Positions 44,597-53,435 of a stretch of DNA of 64,000 nt are shown here, one piece after another. The position numbers and the translations under genes were made by a program. A model generated the notes under the pieces. That model did not search any database, was not told the DNA's origin, and saw only the letters and a program-made list of their open reading frames with translations. The stretch is taken from assembly GCF_039521745.1 (NCBI RefSeq), contig NZ_BAAACT010000154.1; one strand, written 5' to 3'. Position 1 is the stretch's first letter, and every line of letters starts with the position of its first letter. The stretch comes from Faecalicatena contorta. Its GTDB lineage: Bacteria; Bacillota; Clostridia; Lachnospirales; Lachnospiraceae.

Positions 44597-44914
44597 TTAT
44601 AATCCTCTAATAATATTCAAATAATCCTGTCTTTGATCCACTACCGCATAGACAATCACTCTTTTTTTCTCATCATCCACTTTATAAAATACAAGATTTT
44701 TCTCTAAAATCAATACCCTATATCCTTGTCGTCTCAGAATATGATATCTGGGAATCATTCCAATATCCGGAGTATCCCCCAAACCCAGAATACTTTCTTC
44801 CAGCTCATCCAGTTTCTGTAATGCAACCTCCGGTCCAAAATTATCATTGATATGAAGGATGATCTTACGGATCTGTTCATCTGCCACATCTGTGCGGACA
44901 ACTGTATACTTCAT
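44597..44914 (-). CDS. ParE/RelE-family toxin
   Basis: 105 residues, RelE/ParE toxin fold: YTVVRTDVADEQIRKIILHI, LGDTPDIGMIPRY and RRQGYRVLILEKNLVFYKVDDE. Members either cleave mRNA in ribosomes or poison gyrase; which applies is not clear from sequence. It is directly behind its antitoxin (1 bp gap), with GGAG at the end of the antitoxin gene as its SD. Confidence 0.88.
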   Translation of the reverse strand: MKYTVVRTDVADEQIRKIILHINDNFGPEVALQKLDELEESILGLGDTPDIGMIPRYHILRRQGYRVLILEKNLVFYKVDDEKKRVIVYAVVDQRQDYLNIIRGL

Positions 44915-44915
44915 A

Positions 44916-45194
44916 TCATTTCTCCTTCAATAACTGTCTCAGATCCTGGAAAGTATTTTCAATTGGTTCAATCATCCCGTTTTTCACGTCATCTTCCGCT
45001 TCCGACAAAATTTCCAGAAGTTCTATCCTGGATTTCATCCTTTTGTATTCCTCATAGGAAAGAGAAACGGTATCTCCCCGGCCGTTCACTGTGATAATAA
45101 CTGCCTCATTATTTTCCCTGCACTGTTTTGATATTTCGCTGTAATGATTTCTTAAATCTGCAGATGGACGAATAGATTCCTGTATTGAAAACAT
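44916..45194 (-). CDS. Phd/YefM-family antitoxin
   Basis: About 92 residues from the ATG at 45194, chosen because GGGAGG lies seven bases upstream. Phd/YefM N-terminal DNA-binding part (RPSADLRNHYSEISKQC, EAVIITVNGRGDTVSLSYEEYKRMKS), then a C-terminal helix that should wrap the toxin. It likely represses its own operon. Forms a pair with the ParE/RelE toxin. Confidence 0.87.
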   Translation of the reverse strand: MFSIQESIRPSADLRNHYSEISKQCRENNEAVIITVNGRGDTVSLSYEEYKRMKSRIELLEILSEAEDDVKNGMIEPIENTFQDLRQLLKEK

Positions 45195-45230
45195 AAGCAT
45201 ACCTCCCATTAATTTTATAGTCATATTATA

Positions 45231-45428
45231 TCACGAAATGACTATATTTTCAATTGACTTATTATCGTAGTGTTTGCGGATACCATATAAAGCAAGTTCC
45301 ATATCTTCATCCAGCTCATGTCTGTCTGGATTTTGATCCAGTTTGGAGATGAATGATAGGTCTTTTAATACTGCTGCCAGCAAACTGGCGGAAACTATTA
45401 CTTTTCTTCCGGATACTTCATCCCCCAT
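45231..45428 (-). CDS. Possible small protein of unknown function
   Basis: 65 codons that overlap the end of the oxidoreductase gene by 31 bp and end 36 bp before the antitoxin start. GGGGG precedes the ATG at suitable spacing. Composition (LAAVLKDLSFISKLDQNPDRHELDEDMELALYGIRKHY) is protein-like, with a possible two-helix fold. I do not recognise it; it could be a remnant. Confidence 0.35.
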   Translation of the reverse strand: MGDEVSGRKVIVSASLLAAVLKDLSFISKLDQNPDRHELDEDMELALYGIRKHYDNKSIENIVIS

Positions 45429-46372
45429 TCATTCCGCACGGCAGTCATCATTTCCATAACATCCTTTGTATAATCTAAATGCATGACATTTTCTTCACCA
45501 GAAACAGCCGCCTCCATGTCCTCCACCTCATATACAAGAGCATGTTCCTTCTCGCCTGTCCTGACCACTTCCGCCGCTCCGTCTTCCGTATAAGTAATGA
45601 CTGCTTCCACTCCCCGGGGATACTCATATATTTCAATATACCCTTTGTCAAATGCCGCCATTCCCCGCTTGGGCTGCCTGGCATGCATAGATAAAATAAC
45701 GGCAGCCATCTCTTCTTCCTTGTTTTTCAGCAATATGCTGGCCTGTTCGTCCACGCCGGCAGGCGCCAATTTCACCTGTGATACAATCTCCTCCGGTCTG
45801 GATGACATAAACCACCTGACAAAAGAAAGTGCATAAACTCCAATATCCAGCATTGCTCCGCCTGCAAGGTCAGGGTTGAAGAAGCGGTTTTTCATATCAT
45901 ATTCCTTATAACATCCAAAATTCATTTGGATCAGCCTCAAACTTCCCAGCCGGCCGGATGCAATGATCTCATTGAGCCGCTTATACACCGGCATGTGGTA
46001 TATTGTCATCGCCTCAGCCAGGACAACATGATTATCCTCAGCCAGTTTCACCGCCTCCTCCAGCTCCTTTGAGTTCAGGGTAATTGATTTCTCACAGAGT
46101 ACGTGTTTTCCTGCACGGAGCGCCTTTTGCATATATTGGCTGTGTGTGTTATGAGGGGTGGCAATATAGATAATATCTACACGATCATCCTCAAATATCT
46201 CATCGATCCGGCCATATACCTTCTCTACGCCATATTTCTCTGCAAATTCCACTGCTTTTTCCTGTGTACGGTTTGCGGCCCCGTAAAATGCCCTGCCCAG
46301 GCTCTTCATCGCCTCGGCCATCTGGCCTGCGATATCGCCGCATCCCAGTACCGCCCAATTATATCTTTTCAT
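45398..46372 (-). CDS. Gfo/Idh/MocA-family oxidoreductase
   Basis: 324 residues from the ATG at 46372 (AAAGGGG upstream); a TTG six bases earlier is less likely. Rossmann fold with GCGDIAGQMA, then the family motif YIATPHNTHSQY and CEKSITLNSKE containing the conserved EK(P/S) Lys. The C-terminal beta domain is GFO_IDH_MocA_C-like. It oxidises or reduces a sugar, polyol or related compound with NAD(P); the substrate is not predictable. Confidence 0.9.
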   Translation of the reverse strand: MKRYNWAVLGCGDIAGQMAEAMKSLGRAFYGAANRTQEKAVEFAEKYGVEKVYGRIDEIFEDDRVDIIYIATPHNTHSQYMQKALRAGKHVLCEKSITLNSKELEEAVKLAEDNHVVLAEAMTIYHMPVYKRLNEIIASGRLGSLRLIQMNFGCYKEYDMKNRFFNPDLAGGAMLDIGVYALSFVRWFMSSRPEEIVSQVKLAPAGVDEQASILLKNKEEEMAAVILSMHARQPKRGMAAFDKGYIEIYEYPRGVEAVITYTEDGAAEVVRTGEKEHALVYEVEDMEAAVSGEENVMHLDYTKDVMEMMTAVRNEWGMKYPEEK

Positions 46373-46401
46373 CCGCAAATCCCCTTTCTCATTTCCGTCC
46401 G

Positions 46402-46594
46402 CTATCTGTTTTCACGGATGGTTCTGCATGGCGCACCATACGCAATCACATTGTCCGGTATATCTTTTGTTACGACACTGCCCGCTCCGATTACTACCTT
46501 ATCCCCAATAACCACCCCAGGCATAATGATTGCCCCGACGCCTATCCACACGTTATCTCCTACTACAACCGGAGCCGGCTGTACCTGCTTACAC
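46402..46594 (-). pseudogene. C-terminal relic of a hexapeptide acetyltransferase
   Basis: About 60 codons ending in a TAG at 46402-46404 read as a left-handed beta-helix: PVVVGDNVWIGVGAII, MPGVVIGDKVVIGAGSVVTKDIP, then AYGAPCRTIREN. This is the end of a maltose/galactoside O-acetyltransferase. The N-terminal two thirds is missing, and an in-frame stop precedes it at the end of the neighbouring gene. It is therefore a decayed fragment. Confidence 0.85.
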
Positions 46595-48639
46595 TATCTC
46601 GATTTAAATAATCCCAGTAATTTTTCCCAGAATCCTTCTTTCTCTGCCTCTTCCTTCTGTGTCGCTGCCGCTTTTGGCTTTTGTATCCCGTCCGCTGCAA
46701 ATACAAACTGTACGGATTTTACATTCTTATTTTCAGGCGAGGTAAAAGAAACCGGTATGAAATCGGAATTCCGATAGGTCTCCAGCATCTCATCTATACT
46801 TTTTTTCACCTCATCCGGCATTCCCGATGTCTGATCCCTGAGAACCTTTAATCCTCCGTTCAGCTGAGACATCCCGTCCGCCAGTGCAGCCGCGCCGCTG
46901 TCCAGTGCATCTGCGCCCCCCAGAAGTTTTGACGCGCCCTCTTCCGTTTGCTTCATGCCTCCTGCCAGGTCTGCACTCCCTTCTGCTACGCCCCGGATCC
47001 CATCGTCGATCTGCCCATAGCCCCCGGCGAGATCCTTTACACCGCCCAGATAATCTTCAAGCCCCTGGTGGAATTGGGCATACTGGTCTGACAGCCCGGC
47101 TATTCCTCCTGCCAGGTCTTTCAGGCTGTCGGGATCCGCATCCTTAAGCTGTCCAAGCCCTGCCGCCATATCCCGCATACTCTGTATCACCTGGGCCGTG
47201 CTCTCCTGCAAAGGCTCAATGCTCTGCCTGACCCCGGCATACGTCTGCGATAATCCGGCGGCTGCAGCATAGTTTCCTGCAAGCTTTCCGATGACAGCCT
47301 GCGTCTCCGGTGAAATGTTCTCCGATTGCTGCAGTTCCCCCAGTGCCGCGTACAGTTCTGCATCCGGTATCTCCGTAACAGGATAAGCATTCACCACCTG
47401 ATCCATTGCGGCGAACATCCCCGCATATCCCGCCTGTATGGCCTCAAGACCGTCGGCCAGCGCCGTCAGCCCGTCCGGCAGTGCCTGGAGTTGTGCCAGA
47501 TCCAGGCTGTTAAGCTCTGCGGTTCCGCCTTTTAGCAGCTGAAGGGCCTGATTCACCTGCGCAGAGCCGCCTAACAGTTCATCTGAACCTGCTGCCGCCT
47601 GTTCCAGGCCGCTTCTGAATTCCCCTGAGCCAGACTGCAGAAGTCCCGCGCCGCTGCTAAGTCCGTCGGCTCCGTCTTTTAACTGCCGGATGCCGTCGCC
47701 GAACTGTGCTGCGCCGGCCTTCAGCCCGGCCGTTCCTGATTGAAAGGCATCCACTCCGCTCATCAGCTGATCCGCCCCGCCGTTCAGTTCCTTTATCCCT
47801 TCCGCCAGTTCTCCCAGCCCCTCCGTCAGTTTATCAATTTCTTTCAGATCCAGCATGTCCGCCCCGGCTGAAAACGGTACTGCCGCTATGGAGATTCCTT
47901 TCATATAAAAGTCGGCGGCGGCGGCGTTCACCTCCATCTTTCCGGCCTTCTCCGGCATCACGGTAAATGTCACCTGCTTATCCGTTCCCGCATTTGCAAT
48001 CGTTGCATTCTCTGCGGTAATGTGATCGCAGACGGAAGTATCGAGTGTTACGGTAACCTGTAACATATATTTTTCATAAAACAATGCCTCTGTCTTCGGA
48101 TTTTCAGAGGTGTGGATGGTAATACCTACCCGTCCATCCGCTCCCCCCATCTCAGAAGGCGGAGTCACTTTTCCATCCAGCCTGTACGTAACCCGGACAT
48201 TCCAGGGCAGCTCTTTACTGACCAGATTGCCCTGATAATAGAATCTGCCGCTGTCTGCATCCGTACTCACCCTGCTTCCTTTATATTCCAGTTCCCTCGT
48301 ATCCGTCAGATTTTCTACCAGAGAGTACTCGCCATAATCAGCCACCGGCCCAGCCTCCTGAAGATCAAAGGCATTCACAACATAAATGTCATCTACTTTT
48401 CCGTCTGCCGCCAAGGATGCATACACGACTTCCTCCTTTGTCACATTCTGTTCTCCGGCGGCCTTCACCTCCTTCGGTCCTGTACACAGCACAAGTGTCA
48501 GCACAGCAAATACAGCTGCATATCTCCTGCCGTATGACAGAGATTTCCGTATATTCACAGAAGCTCCCGGCATACAGGCCGTGGCGTTGGTTCCACAGTA
48601 AACTGCGAATTTGTGTATCTGTTCCTTACATCTTCTCAT
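46594..48639 (-). CDS. Exported Leu/Gly heptad-repeat protein (YhgE/Pip-related)
   Basis: Up to 681 residues. A signal-like segment (YAAVFAVLTLVLCTG) is followed by a beta-rich domain and then a long run of x-x-x-Leu-x-x-Gly heptads (LAEGIKELNGGADQLMSG, LKDGADGLSSGAGLLQSG) as in YhgE/Pip and MmpL partners. It was probably exported and works with the MMPL protein, whose stop overlaps its first ATG (ATGA). A GTG at 48558 with GGGAG upstream would give a cleaner signal peptide. The first 27 residues (containing FAVYCGT) resemble the dispersed Cys-rich repeat, so the start is uncertain. Confidence 0.78.
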   Translation of the reverse strand: MRRCKEQIHKFAVYCGTNATACMPGASVNIRKSLSYGRRYAAVFAVLTLVLCTGPKEVKAAGEQNVTKEEVVYASLAADGKVDDIYVVNAFDLQEAGPVADYGEYSLVENLTDTRELEYKGSRVSTDADSGRFYYQGNLVSKELPWNVRVTYRLDGKVTPPSEMGGADGRVGITIHTSENPKTEALFYEKYMLQVTVTLDTSVCDHITAENATIANAGTDKQVTFTVMPEKAGKMEVNAAAADFYMKGISIAAVPFSAGADMLDLKEIDKLTEGLGELAEGIKELNGGADQLMSGVDAFQSGTAGLKAGAAQFGDGIRQLKDGADGLSSGAGLLQSGSGEFRSGLEQAAAGSDELLGGSAQVNQALQLLKGGTAELNSLDLAQLQALPDGLTALADGLEAIQAGYAGMFAAMDQVVNAYPVTEIPDAELYAALGELQQSENISPETQAVIGKLAGNYAAAAGLSQTYAGVRQSIEPLQESTAQVIQSMRDMAAGLGQLKDADPDSLKDLAGGIAGLSDQYAQFHQGLEDYLGGVKDLAGGYGQIDDGIRGVAEGSADLAGGMKQTEEGASKLLGGADALDSGAAALADGMSQLNGGLKVLRDQTSGMPDEVKKSIDEMLETYRNSDFIPVSFTSPENKNVKSVQFVFAADGIQKPKAAATQKEEAEKEGFWEKLLGLFKSR

Positions 48640-50696
48640 CGCTCTACCTCCCTGTAAAATGCGGCATGATATGTAGTCGCTTCGATTGCCCTGTCAAATA
48701 AGAGCAGAAGCATCGGCAGTATCGCCGCAACCATCGCCAGTGAAAGAAACGTGCCTCTCCCGAGCAGCAGCCCTAACTCCGCAACAATCGGATTGGAGGA
48801 CGTCAGCTTCAGACAGAAGCCGGCCGATGCAAGAATCAGCGCCGAGGTCATGATCGCGATCAGGTTCCGGTTCAGCACCTCTTTGATGGCTTCCATTTTC
48901 CCCATCGTCTTTCGCCTGCCCAAATAATTATTGGTAATAAAAATAGCATAATCTATCGTTGCTCCCAGCTGCACCGTATTGATGACGAGAAACCCGATAT
49001 ACACCAGCGAATTTCCCGCAAAATATGGTACGGACAGGTTGATCCATATCGCCGCTTCTATGATAAAAAGAAGGAGCAGGGGAAGGAGCAGGGACTTGAA
49101 TGTCAGGAACAGTACCAGTGCTATTGCGGCTACTGCCAGCCCGTTAACCAGCTTTGTATCACTGGACACGATCTGTTTCATATCAAAAAGGTTTGCACTC
49201 TGTCCGCAGGAATACGCCTCATCATAGTATGCCGCCGTGGTATCCCGCACTTTTTCCACTAGTGAAAATGCCTCTTCCCCTTCCTCACTTGTATCCGCGT
49301 TTACAATGATCCGGGCGAAATGCTCCGAATAAAAATTCTCTACAATCTCACGATCCAGATACCCGGACGGAATTGTATTTCCCACGCTGGTAACATAGGA
49401 AACCACACTGTTTACATGTTCCAGTTCCTCAAGCTGATTACACAGCAGAAGCTCCCTGGCCGGATCTCCTTTGGGAACCAGCAGTACAATGGAAGCAGAC
49501 CTTCCGAACACCTCATTGATCTTTCGGCTGTCCTGCCCCAGCTTCATGGCTGCATTCGCCTCTCCCATTCCATAAATAAAGCTGGACTTAGACTGCGCCT
49601 TATAGCAGGGAATGACGAGCAGCAATACCAGGATCAGTGCCGGCACGCGGATCTTCAGCAGCAGAGTTCCTGCTCCTTTCAGCTCCGGAAGCAGTTTCCT
49701 GTGCTTCGTCCTGTCGATCAGCCTGCAGCATAACAGCGTCAGTGCGGGCAGAAATACCATGACCGACAGATAGCTGAGTACAATCCCCTTAACCAGGTTC
49801 AGCCCCAGGTCTGATCCGATCCGGAACCGCATGAACATCAAGGCCATAAAACCAAACAGCGTTGTGGCCGCACTGGCTGCAACGGAAGGAAAGGCCAGTT
49901 TCACGGCCCTCACCATCGCAAGCTTTGCATCCTCTGTATGCTTTCTCTGTTCCTCAAAATTATGCAGCAAAAAGATCGCATAATCCAGAGAAACGGCCAT
50001 CTGCAGGATTGGGCTGATTGCCTGCGTAATATAGGATACCTCCCCCAGAAATACATTGCTGCCCATATTGACCAGCACCGAAATCCCGATGGCCGCAAGA
50101 AACAATACCGGTTCAATCCAGGAGGAAGAAGTAAGCAGAAGAATCACAATAATAATAGGAATCAGAATCAGCATGGCATTCATGGATTCCTTCACCGAAA
50201 TCTCCTGAGAAAATGCATTCGACGCCGCATCTCCATCCAGCGCATTTTCTTCTCCGATCAGTTCGCGGACGGCAAGGGTGGCATCCATCTCTTTTCCCTT
50301 ATGAATGGTCACGTTAAAAAGCGCATTCCCATCTTTATAGTAGGCCTCCACCGTTTCCGGATCCGCCATCTCCAGCGGTTCTTTCAAGTTCACCACATCA
50401 TCCAGCCACATGACAGAATCCACCCCGTCAATCGCTTCAAGCGCTGCCTTGTACTCCAGCGCCTGCACTGGAGTGATATTTTCCACCATGACTCTCTCAT
50501 TGGGCACTGCCTCGTGAAACTCATCCTGCATAAGAGTAAGCGCCGTCGTTGACTGCGCATCCTCCGGCAGATAGTCGATCAATGTGTAGTTCACCTTCAC
50601 CTGCGTCATAAGAACAGCACACAAACAAGCCAGTACAAGAAATATTCCCACCACCAGCTTCCGATGCCCTGTAATCATGCGGGCCATTCTTTCCAT
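48636..50696 (-). CDS. MMPL/RND-family exporter
   Basis: 686 residues from the ATG at 50696 (GGGAGGT six bases upstream). Two repeats, each with a large outside loop and about six membrane helices. RND landmarks are the helix-4 segments SLDYAIFLLHNFEEQR and GATIDYAIFITNNYLGRR. It probably exports lipids or small molecules, or moves a wall component, using the proton gradient. It is coupled to the heptad-repeat protein downstream. The substrate is unknown. Confidence 0.9.
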   Translation of the reverse strand: MERMARMITGHRKLVVGIFLVLACLCAVLMTQVKVNYTLIDYLPEDAQSTTALTLMQDEFHEAVPNERVMVENITPVQALEYKAALEAIDGVDSVMWLDDVVNLKEPLEMADPETVEAYYKDGNALFNVTIHKGKEMDATLAVRELIGEENALDGDAASNAFSQEISVKESMNAMLILIPIIIVILLLTSSSWIEPVLFLAAIGISVLVNMGSNVFLGEVSYITQAISPILQMAVSLDYAIFLLHNFEEQRKHTEDAKLAMVRAVKLAFPSVAASAATTLFGFMALMFMRFRIGSDLGLNLVKGIVLSYLSVMVFLPALTLLCCRLIDRTKHRKLLPELKGAGTLLLKIRVPALILVLLLVIPCYKAQSKSSFIYGMGEANAAMKLGQDSRKINEVFGRSASIVLLVPKGDPARELLLCNQLEELEHVNSVVSYVTSVGNTIPSGYLDREIVENFYSEHFARIIVNADTSEEGEEAFSLVEKVRDTTAAYYDEAYSCGQSANLFDMKQIVSSDTKLVNGLAVAAIALVLFLTFKSLLLPLLLLFIIEAAIWINLSVPYFAGNSLVYIGFLVINTVQLGATIDYAIFITNNYLGRRKTMGKMEAIKEVLNRNLIAIMTSALILASAGFCLKLTSSNPIVAELGLLLGRGTFLSLAMVAAILPMLLLLFDRAIEATTYHAAFYREVER

Positions 50697-50876
50697 GCAG
50701 CCACCTCCCGCCAATCATCCCGTGCCTTACACCAGAACGATCTACCAAAATCTCAGGGTTCCAAGTCCGTATTATATCGGAACAGCCTTAACTCCACGCT
50801 CCTGTCCGACAAGATCTAATTTCATTCTACCTTCTTTGAATACCGCCGTCAATTCTTTATAGAATGGTTTTATATT
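50697..50876. promoter_or_regulatory. Upstream region of the MMPL operon
   Basis: A 180-bp non-coding stretch that must hold the MMPL promoter. I see no convincing -35/-10 pair or repeat. Confidence 0.3.
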
Positions 50877-51072
50877 GTTACTGTGCACGCCCTTTGTGCG
50901 TGCACAGTAACGGCATCTGCCCATTTAAAGCTGCCTTCGGCGAGGGGTGCTATGCGCCAGTGGCGCATGTTAAGCACGGATCGAAGGGGAGCGGAGAACA
51001 GATGCCCCGAAACCCTACTTTATTGGCTCCGATGCCGTGCAGCGGGGCGCACGGCACGTTCTTAACAGTAAC
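50877..51072. repeat. Structured intergenic element with nested hairpins
   Basis: GTTACTGTGCACGC (50877-50890) pairs with GCGTGCACAGTAAC (50898-50911), and a further ACAGTAAC closes the region at 51065-51072. Between them are a nested stem GGCATCTG (50912-50919) / CAGATGCC (50999-51006), a CCTTCG / CGAAGG stem, GTGCT / AGCAC around ATGCGCC-AGT-GGCGCAT, and a CCGTGC / GCACGG hairpin. It lies between divergent genes, upstream of the pepT promoter. It does not share the internal loop of the palindromes at 13168, 13710 and 23490. Confidence 0.65.
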
Positions 51073-51101
51073 TTTATATTTCCTCAGAAAAGTGTTATAA
51101 T
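51073..51101 (+). promoter_or_regulatory. Promoter of pepT
   Basis: TATAAT (51096-51101) with TTTATA 17 nt upstream (51073-51078). It lies 35 bp before the pepT start codon. Confidence 0.55.
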
Positions 51102-51135
51102 AACCCCCATGAACCAGGAAAGGAGATCTGATATT

Positions 51136-52356
51136 ATGAGATCTTATGAAAGACTTTTGAAATATGTTGTCATCCGCACCCCGAGCGATGAGAACAGCAA
51201 AACCGTGCCGTCCAGTGAATGCCAGTTCAATCTGGCCCGCCTGCTGGTACAGGAGCTGAAAGACTTAGGGGTGTCTGACGCAAAGGTGGATGAACATGGT
51301 TATGTCTATGCGCATCTCCCCGCCTCACCGGGCTATGAAGATAAAACAAAGATCGGTTTTATCGCGCATATGGATACCGTTTCCGATTTCTGTGACCATG
51401 ATATCATTCCCATCGTTACTGAAAATTACGATGGAAAAGATTTTGTTCTGGGGACAAGCGGCAGAACAATCAGTACAGATACGTTCCGCTATTTGCCGGA
51501 CCTTAAGGGCCGTACTCTGATTACCAGTGACGGGACAACCATACTTGGTGCGGACGATAAAGCCGGAATTGCAGAAATTATGACAGTAGCCGAACGTTTG
51601 AATACAGAGGGGATTCCCCACGGTCCGCTCTCCATTGCCTTTACCCCAGATGAAGAGATCGGAGCCGGCGCCTCCCACTTTAATGTAGAGGAATTCGGTG
51701 CGGATTATGCCTATACGCTGGACGGAGATACAGAAGGCGAGATCCAGTTCGAGAATTTCAACGCATGTAAAGCTGATTTTATGATAGAAGGAGTGAATGT
51801 CCACCCGGGTTCCAGCAAGGATACCATGGTCAATGCAAGCCTGGTTGCCATGGAGATCAACTCCATGCTTCCATCCGGGGATACGCCCCGGGATACGGAA
51901 GATTACGAAGGCTTCTTTCATCTGGTAAGCATGTCCGGCGAGGTAGGGCATGCCAGGCTCCAATATATTGTACGCGACCACGATGCAGCCTCCTTTGAGG
52001 TGCGTCAGCAAACACTGCGCCATATCGAAAAGCTTATGAATGAGAAGTGGGGCTCCCATACGGTCAGACTGACAATCACCCAGCAGTACCGCAATATGGC
52101 CGAGATTATAGACGGCTGCAGGCACCTCATAGACCATGCCAAAAAAGCCTGCGAAAATGCAGGTGTCACACCCTTGATTCTTCCAATCCGGGGCGGTACA
52201 GACGGCGCCCAGCTCAGCTTTAAGGGACTGCCCTGCCCGAACCTGGGAACAGGCGGACATGGATACCACGGCCCTTATGAGCATATTACTGCAGAGGGAA
52301 TGGATCTGGCGGCAGATGTCGTTCTTGAACTCGTTAAGATATATGCGGTAATCTGA
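51136..52356 (+). CDS. pepT: Peptidase T (tripeptide aminopeptidase)
   Basis: 406 residues from the ATG at 51136, chosen because AAAGGAGAT lies upstream; longer in-frame starts run into the promoter. M20B di-zinc peptidase: IAHMDTVSD, TILGADDKAGIAEI, TPDEEIGAGA, DGDTEGE, VHPGSSKD and RGGTDGAQLSF supply metal and catalytic residues. It removes N-terminal residues from tripeptides in the cytoplasm. One of few plus-strand genes here. Confidence 0.96.
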   Translation: MRSYERLLKYVVIRTPSDENSKTVPSSECQFNLARLLVQELKDLGVSDAKVDEHGYVYAHLPASPGYEDKTKIGFIAHMDTVSDFCDHDIIPIVTENYDGKDFVLGTSGRTISTDTFRYLPDLKGRTLITSDGTTILGADDKAGIAEIMTVAERLNTEGIPHGPLSIAFTPDEEIGAGASHFNVEEFGADYAYTLDGDTEGEIQFENFNACKADFMIEGVNVHPGSSKDTMVNASLVAMEINSMLPSGDTPRDTEDYEGFFHLVSMSGEVGHARLQYIVRDHDAASFEVRQQTLRHIEKLMNEKWGSHTVRLTITQQYRNMAEIIDGCRHLIDHAKKACENAGVTPLILPIRGGTDGAQLSFKGLPCPNLGTGGHGYHGPYEHITAEGMDLAADVVLELVKIYAVI

Positions 52357-52394
52357 TTTCATTTACCATAATGACCTTTTCATAAACAGTGACT

Positions 52395-52444
52395 GTAAAA
52401 AGGGTTTAAGGAAGAGTAAACTGCTTACTCTTCCTTAAACCCTT
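52395..52444 (-). terminator. Terminator of the YitT-family gene
   Basis: A perfect 20-bp stem (52400-52419 with 52425-52444) and five-base loop, followed on the minus strand by TTTTTAC. The stem includes the last six codons and stop of the gene. It also separates the convergent pepT. Confidence 0.93.
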
Positions 52445-53279
52445 CCCCGACAACTTCATTCGACTCCATTATGACCGTAAATGCAGTGGGATCCACCTCT
52501 CTGATCATTTTCCGTATCGTGTACATCTGCTTATTATTGCAGGCACACATCACGACTTCTTTCTCGATACCCGAATAGCTCCCCCTGCCCTTCAGCAGTG
52601 TAGATCCTCTTCCCGAGTAATGGTCAATCTTATCGGCAACTTCCTGCCCCTTCTCCGTCACAATCAGTGTCATCTTGCCGGCATCAATCCCGTACATAAA
52701 CTTATCAATAACAAATGTCAGCAGATACGTGATAATGAATCCATAAATTGTCCCATCTACATCCTTAAAAATATACCCGCCGACTGCCACAATGATCGCA
52801 TCTGTAATAAATACAATTCTCCCCAGAGTCAGATGCGGCCGTTTTACTTTGATCGAAACCGTGATAAAATCCATCCCTCCTGTCGAAGAGTTGTTCATAA
52901 ATATCATTGCATAACCAAGTCCGGAAAAGATCCCCGTACAGATTGCCGCCAGCATCCGGTCCCCTGAATATACCGGGAAAAGCGGAGCTACATAGTCAAT
53001 AATCAGGGAAGTAATAATAACCGTTCTCACGGAGCGCACAAAGAACTCCTTCCCCAGGGTTCTGTAGCACCCAATGGCAATCGGCACATTCAGCAGCATA
53101 GTCACCCACCCGATCGGCATTCCGAATAAATGATAAAAAATCAGAGCAATACCCGAAATACCCGCCAGCGGGAAAGCGGCATTTGCTGCAAAGTTATAAA
53201 TTCCCAGCCCAATCAGTATGCCGCCTACAACATCAATCATAATATCGTAAGCCAACTTTTTTAAATTCATTTTTTTCAT
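52425..53279 (-). CDS. YitT-family membrane protein
   Basis: 284 residues from the ATG at 53279 (GAGGTGAAGCTT upstream). Five or six membrane helices of the YitT_membrane family (GGILIGLGIYNFAANAAFPLAGISG, NNSSTGGMDFI), then a cytoplasmic DUF2179 domain (VVMCACNNKQMYTIRKMI, DPTAFTVIMESNEV). A transport role is suspected for the family but not established. Confidence 0.9.
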   Translation of the reverse strand: MKKMNLKKLAYDIMIDVVGGILIGLGIYNFAANAAFPLAGISGIALIFYHLFGMPIGWVTMLLNVPIAIGCYRTLGKEFFVRSVRTVIITSLIIDYVAPLFPVYSGDRMLAAICTGIFSGLGYAMIFMNNSSTGGMDFITVSIKVKRPHLTLGRIVFITDAIIVAVGGYIFKDVDGTIYGFIITYLLTFVIDKFMYGIDAGKMTLIVTEKGQEVADKIDHYSGRGSTLLKGRGSYSGIEKEVVMCACNNKQMYTIRKMIREVDPTAFTVIMESNEVVGEGFKEE

Positions 53280-53435
53280 AAGCTTCACCTCATTCTCTAT
53301 AGCATTCCCAAATAAGCACAAAAAAGAACACCTACAAATTATAAAATATAATTCGCGTGTGCTCTTCTCTGATTTTTAGTCTAATCCATCTTCAGCAATT
53401 TGTCAACACCACGGTCATCTTTTCAGGCATGTTAT

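Noticed and set aside
50877..51072. Fourth member of the structured palindrome family
   Set aside because: It lacks the conserved ATAAAGC..GTTA internal loop, the T/T mismatch and the C-ATCR-G hairpin; treated as a separate element.
51325..52362. 345-codon minus-strand frame
   Set aside because: Antisense to pepT, whose M20 motifs are complete and in order.
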